From NCBI GenBank assembly GCA_003167475.1, contig PMTB01000245.1:287-5440 (forward strand): DNA of 5,154 nt, given 5' to 3'. Of this stretch, positions 4,900-5,154 are shown piece by piece. Made by a program: the position numbers and the translations under genes. The notes under the pieces were generated by a model. That model was given only the letters and a program-made list of their open reading frames with translations. It had not been told where the DNA came from and ran no database searches. Positions within the stretch are counted from its first letter, which is position 1. The number at the start of each line of letters is the position of its first letter. The stretch is from a candidate division FCPU426 bacterium (lineage in GTDB: Bacteria; Oederibacteriota; PGYV01; Palsa-1178).

Positions 4900-5154
4900 T
4901 TATTTCTTTTTCCCTTTTTTAACCGCTTTCTTCGCCGCTTTTGCCGGTTTTGCCGCTGCGGGCGCTTCTTTCTTTTCATTGAGCCACGGCATCATTTTGC
5001 GGAGCGCTTTGCCTGTGACTTCTATCGGGTGGTTCAAATCCGCCCTGAGGAGCGCGTTGAATTTGGGCTTGTTGGCCTGGTTCTCAAGTATCCACTCTGT
5101 GGCGAACGTGCCGTCCTGGATCTCGGTTAAGATCTTCTTCATTTCTTTCTTTGT
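4900..5154 (-). CDS. ilvC: Ketol-acid reductoisomerase IlvC, C-terminal end (5' part outside window)
   Basis: IlvC rearranges and reduces acetolactate or acetohydroxybutyrate with NADPH to the dihydroxy acids of valine/leucine and isoleucine synthesis. Only the last 84 residues are here; the frame is open through the right edge, so the Met at 5142 is internal and not a start. Visible: KKEMKKILTEIQDGTFATEWILENQ (window residues 2-26) and HPIEVTGKALRKMMPWL (42-58), the end of the knotted C-terminal domain of class I (short) enzymes. The N-terminal NADPH fold and the acidic metal ligands lie beyond the window. After MMPWL, where many homologues end, there is a tail of about 25 residues rich in Lys, Ala and Pro, ending KKGKKK. 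The gene is followed by a hairpin and a repeat before leuA, and belongs with the downstream leu genes by pathway. Confidence 0.95.
   Translation of the reverse strand, partial: TKKEMKKILTEIQDGTFATEWILENQANKPKFNALLRADLNHPIEVTGKALRKMMPWLNEKKEAPAAAKPAKAAKKAVKKGKKK

Noticed and set aside
5140..5142. ATG at 5142 as the start of a small 80-residue basic protein
   Set aside because: The frame continues upstream to the window edge with the residues TKKE, and the whole matches the C-terminal domain of IlvC.

Overview
The window holds five leftward-reading (minus-strand) genes of branched-chain amino acid synthesis, in transcription order ilvC (3' end only), leuA, leuC, leuD and leuB (cut by the left edge). 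All are recognisable from conserved motifs and intact as far as they can be seen. This is a chromosomal housekeeping region. I found no phage, plasmid, defence or CRISPR genes, no RNA gene and no evidence of an undescribed multi-gene system.

Layout from the right: 5154-4900 encodes the C-terminal end of ketol-acid reductoisomerase with a Lys/Ala-rich tail. The 275-base gap 4899-4625 holds a GC-rich hairpin just after the ilvC stop, a 163-base palindromic repeat, and a good sigma-70-like promoter directly in front of leuA. leuA is 4624-3104. The 174-base gap 3103-2930 is bounded by 27-base inverted arms built of degenerate 7-base units. leuC is 2929-1664. The 215-base gap 1663-1449 carries another 7-base-unit tract and a second copy of the palindromic repeat. 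leuD is 1448-951 and leuB runs from 893 off the left edge after a 57-base gap. No gene-free stretch exceeds 300 bases.

Together LeuA (2-isopropylmalate synthase), LeuCD (isopropylmalate isomerase, a [4Fe-4S] enzyme) and LeuB (3-isopropylmalate dehydrogenase) convert 2-ketoisovalerate to 2-ketoisocaproate. IlvC supplies the upstream valine/isoleucine step. The shared strand and order suggest an operon, although the wide repeat-filled gaps and the internal promoter leave room for several transcripts.

Organism: a bacterium. Each gene has a good Shine-Dalgarno sequence. LeuC and LeuD are of the short archaeal/HacAB-like type, and LeuB resembles the actinobacterial (type 2) form. Palindromic repeats with GTCATTGCGAGGAGC arms and 7-base-unit intergenic tracts are things I associate with uncultivated lineages such as Omnitrophota, and also with some Elusimicrobiota and deltaproteobacterial relatives. 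This placement is a guess from style, not a phylogenetic result.

The points most worth a second look are the Lys-Tyr pair in the LeuB cofactor loop (as in NADP-dependent isocitrate dehydrogenase), the shared architecture of the two palindromic repeats including a differing but equivalently placed small hairpin, the inverted heptad arms around the leuA-leuC gap, and the leuA promoter that would give an almost leaderless mRNA.
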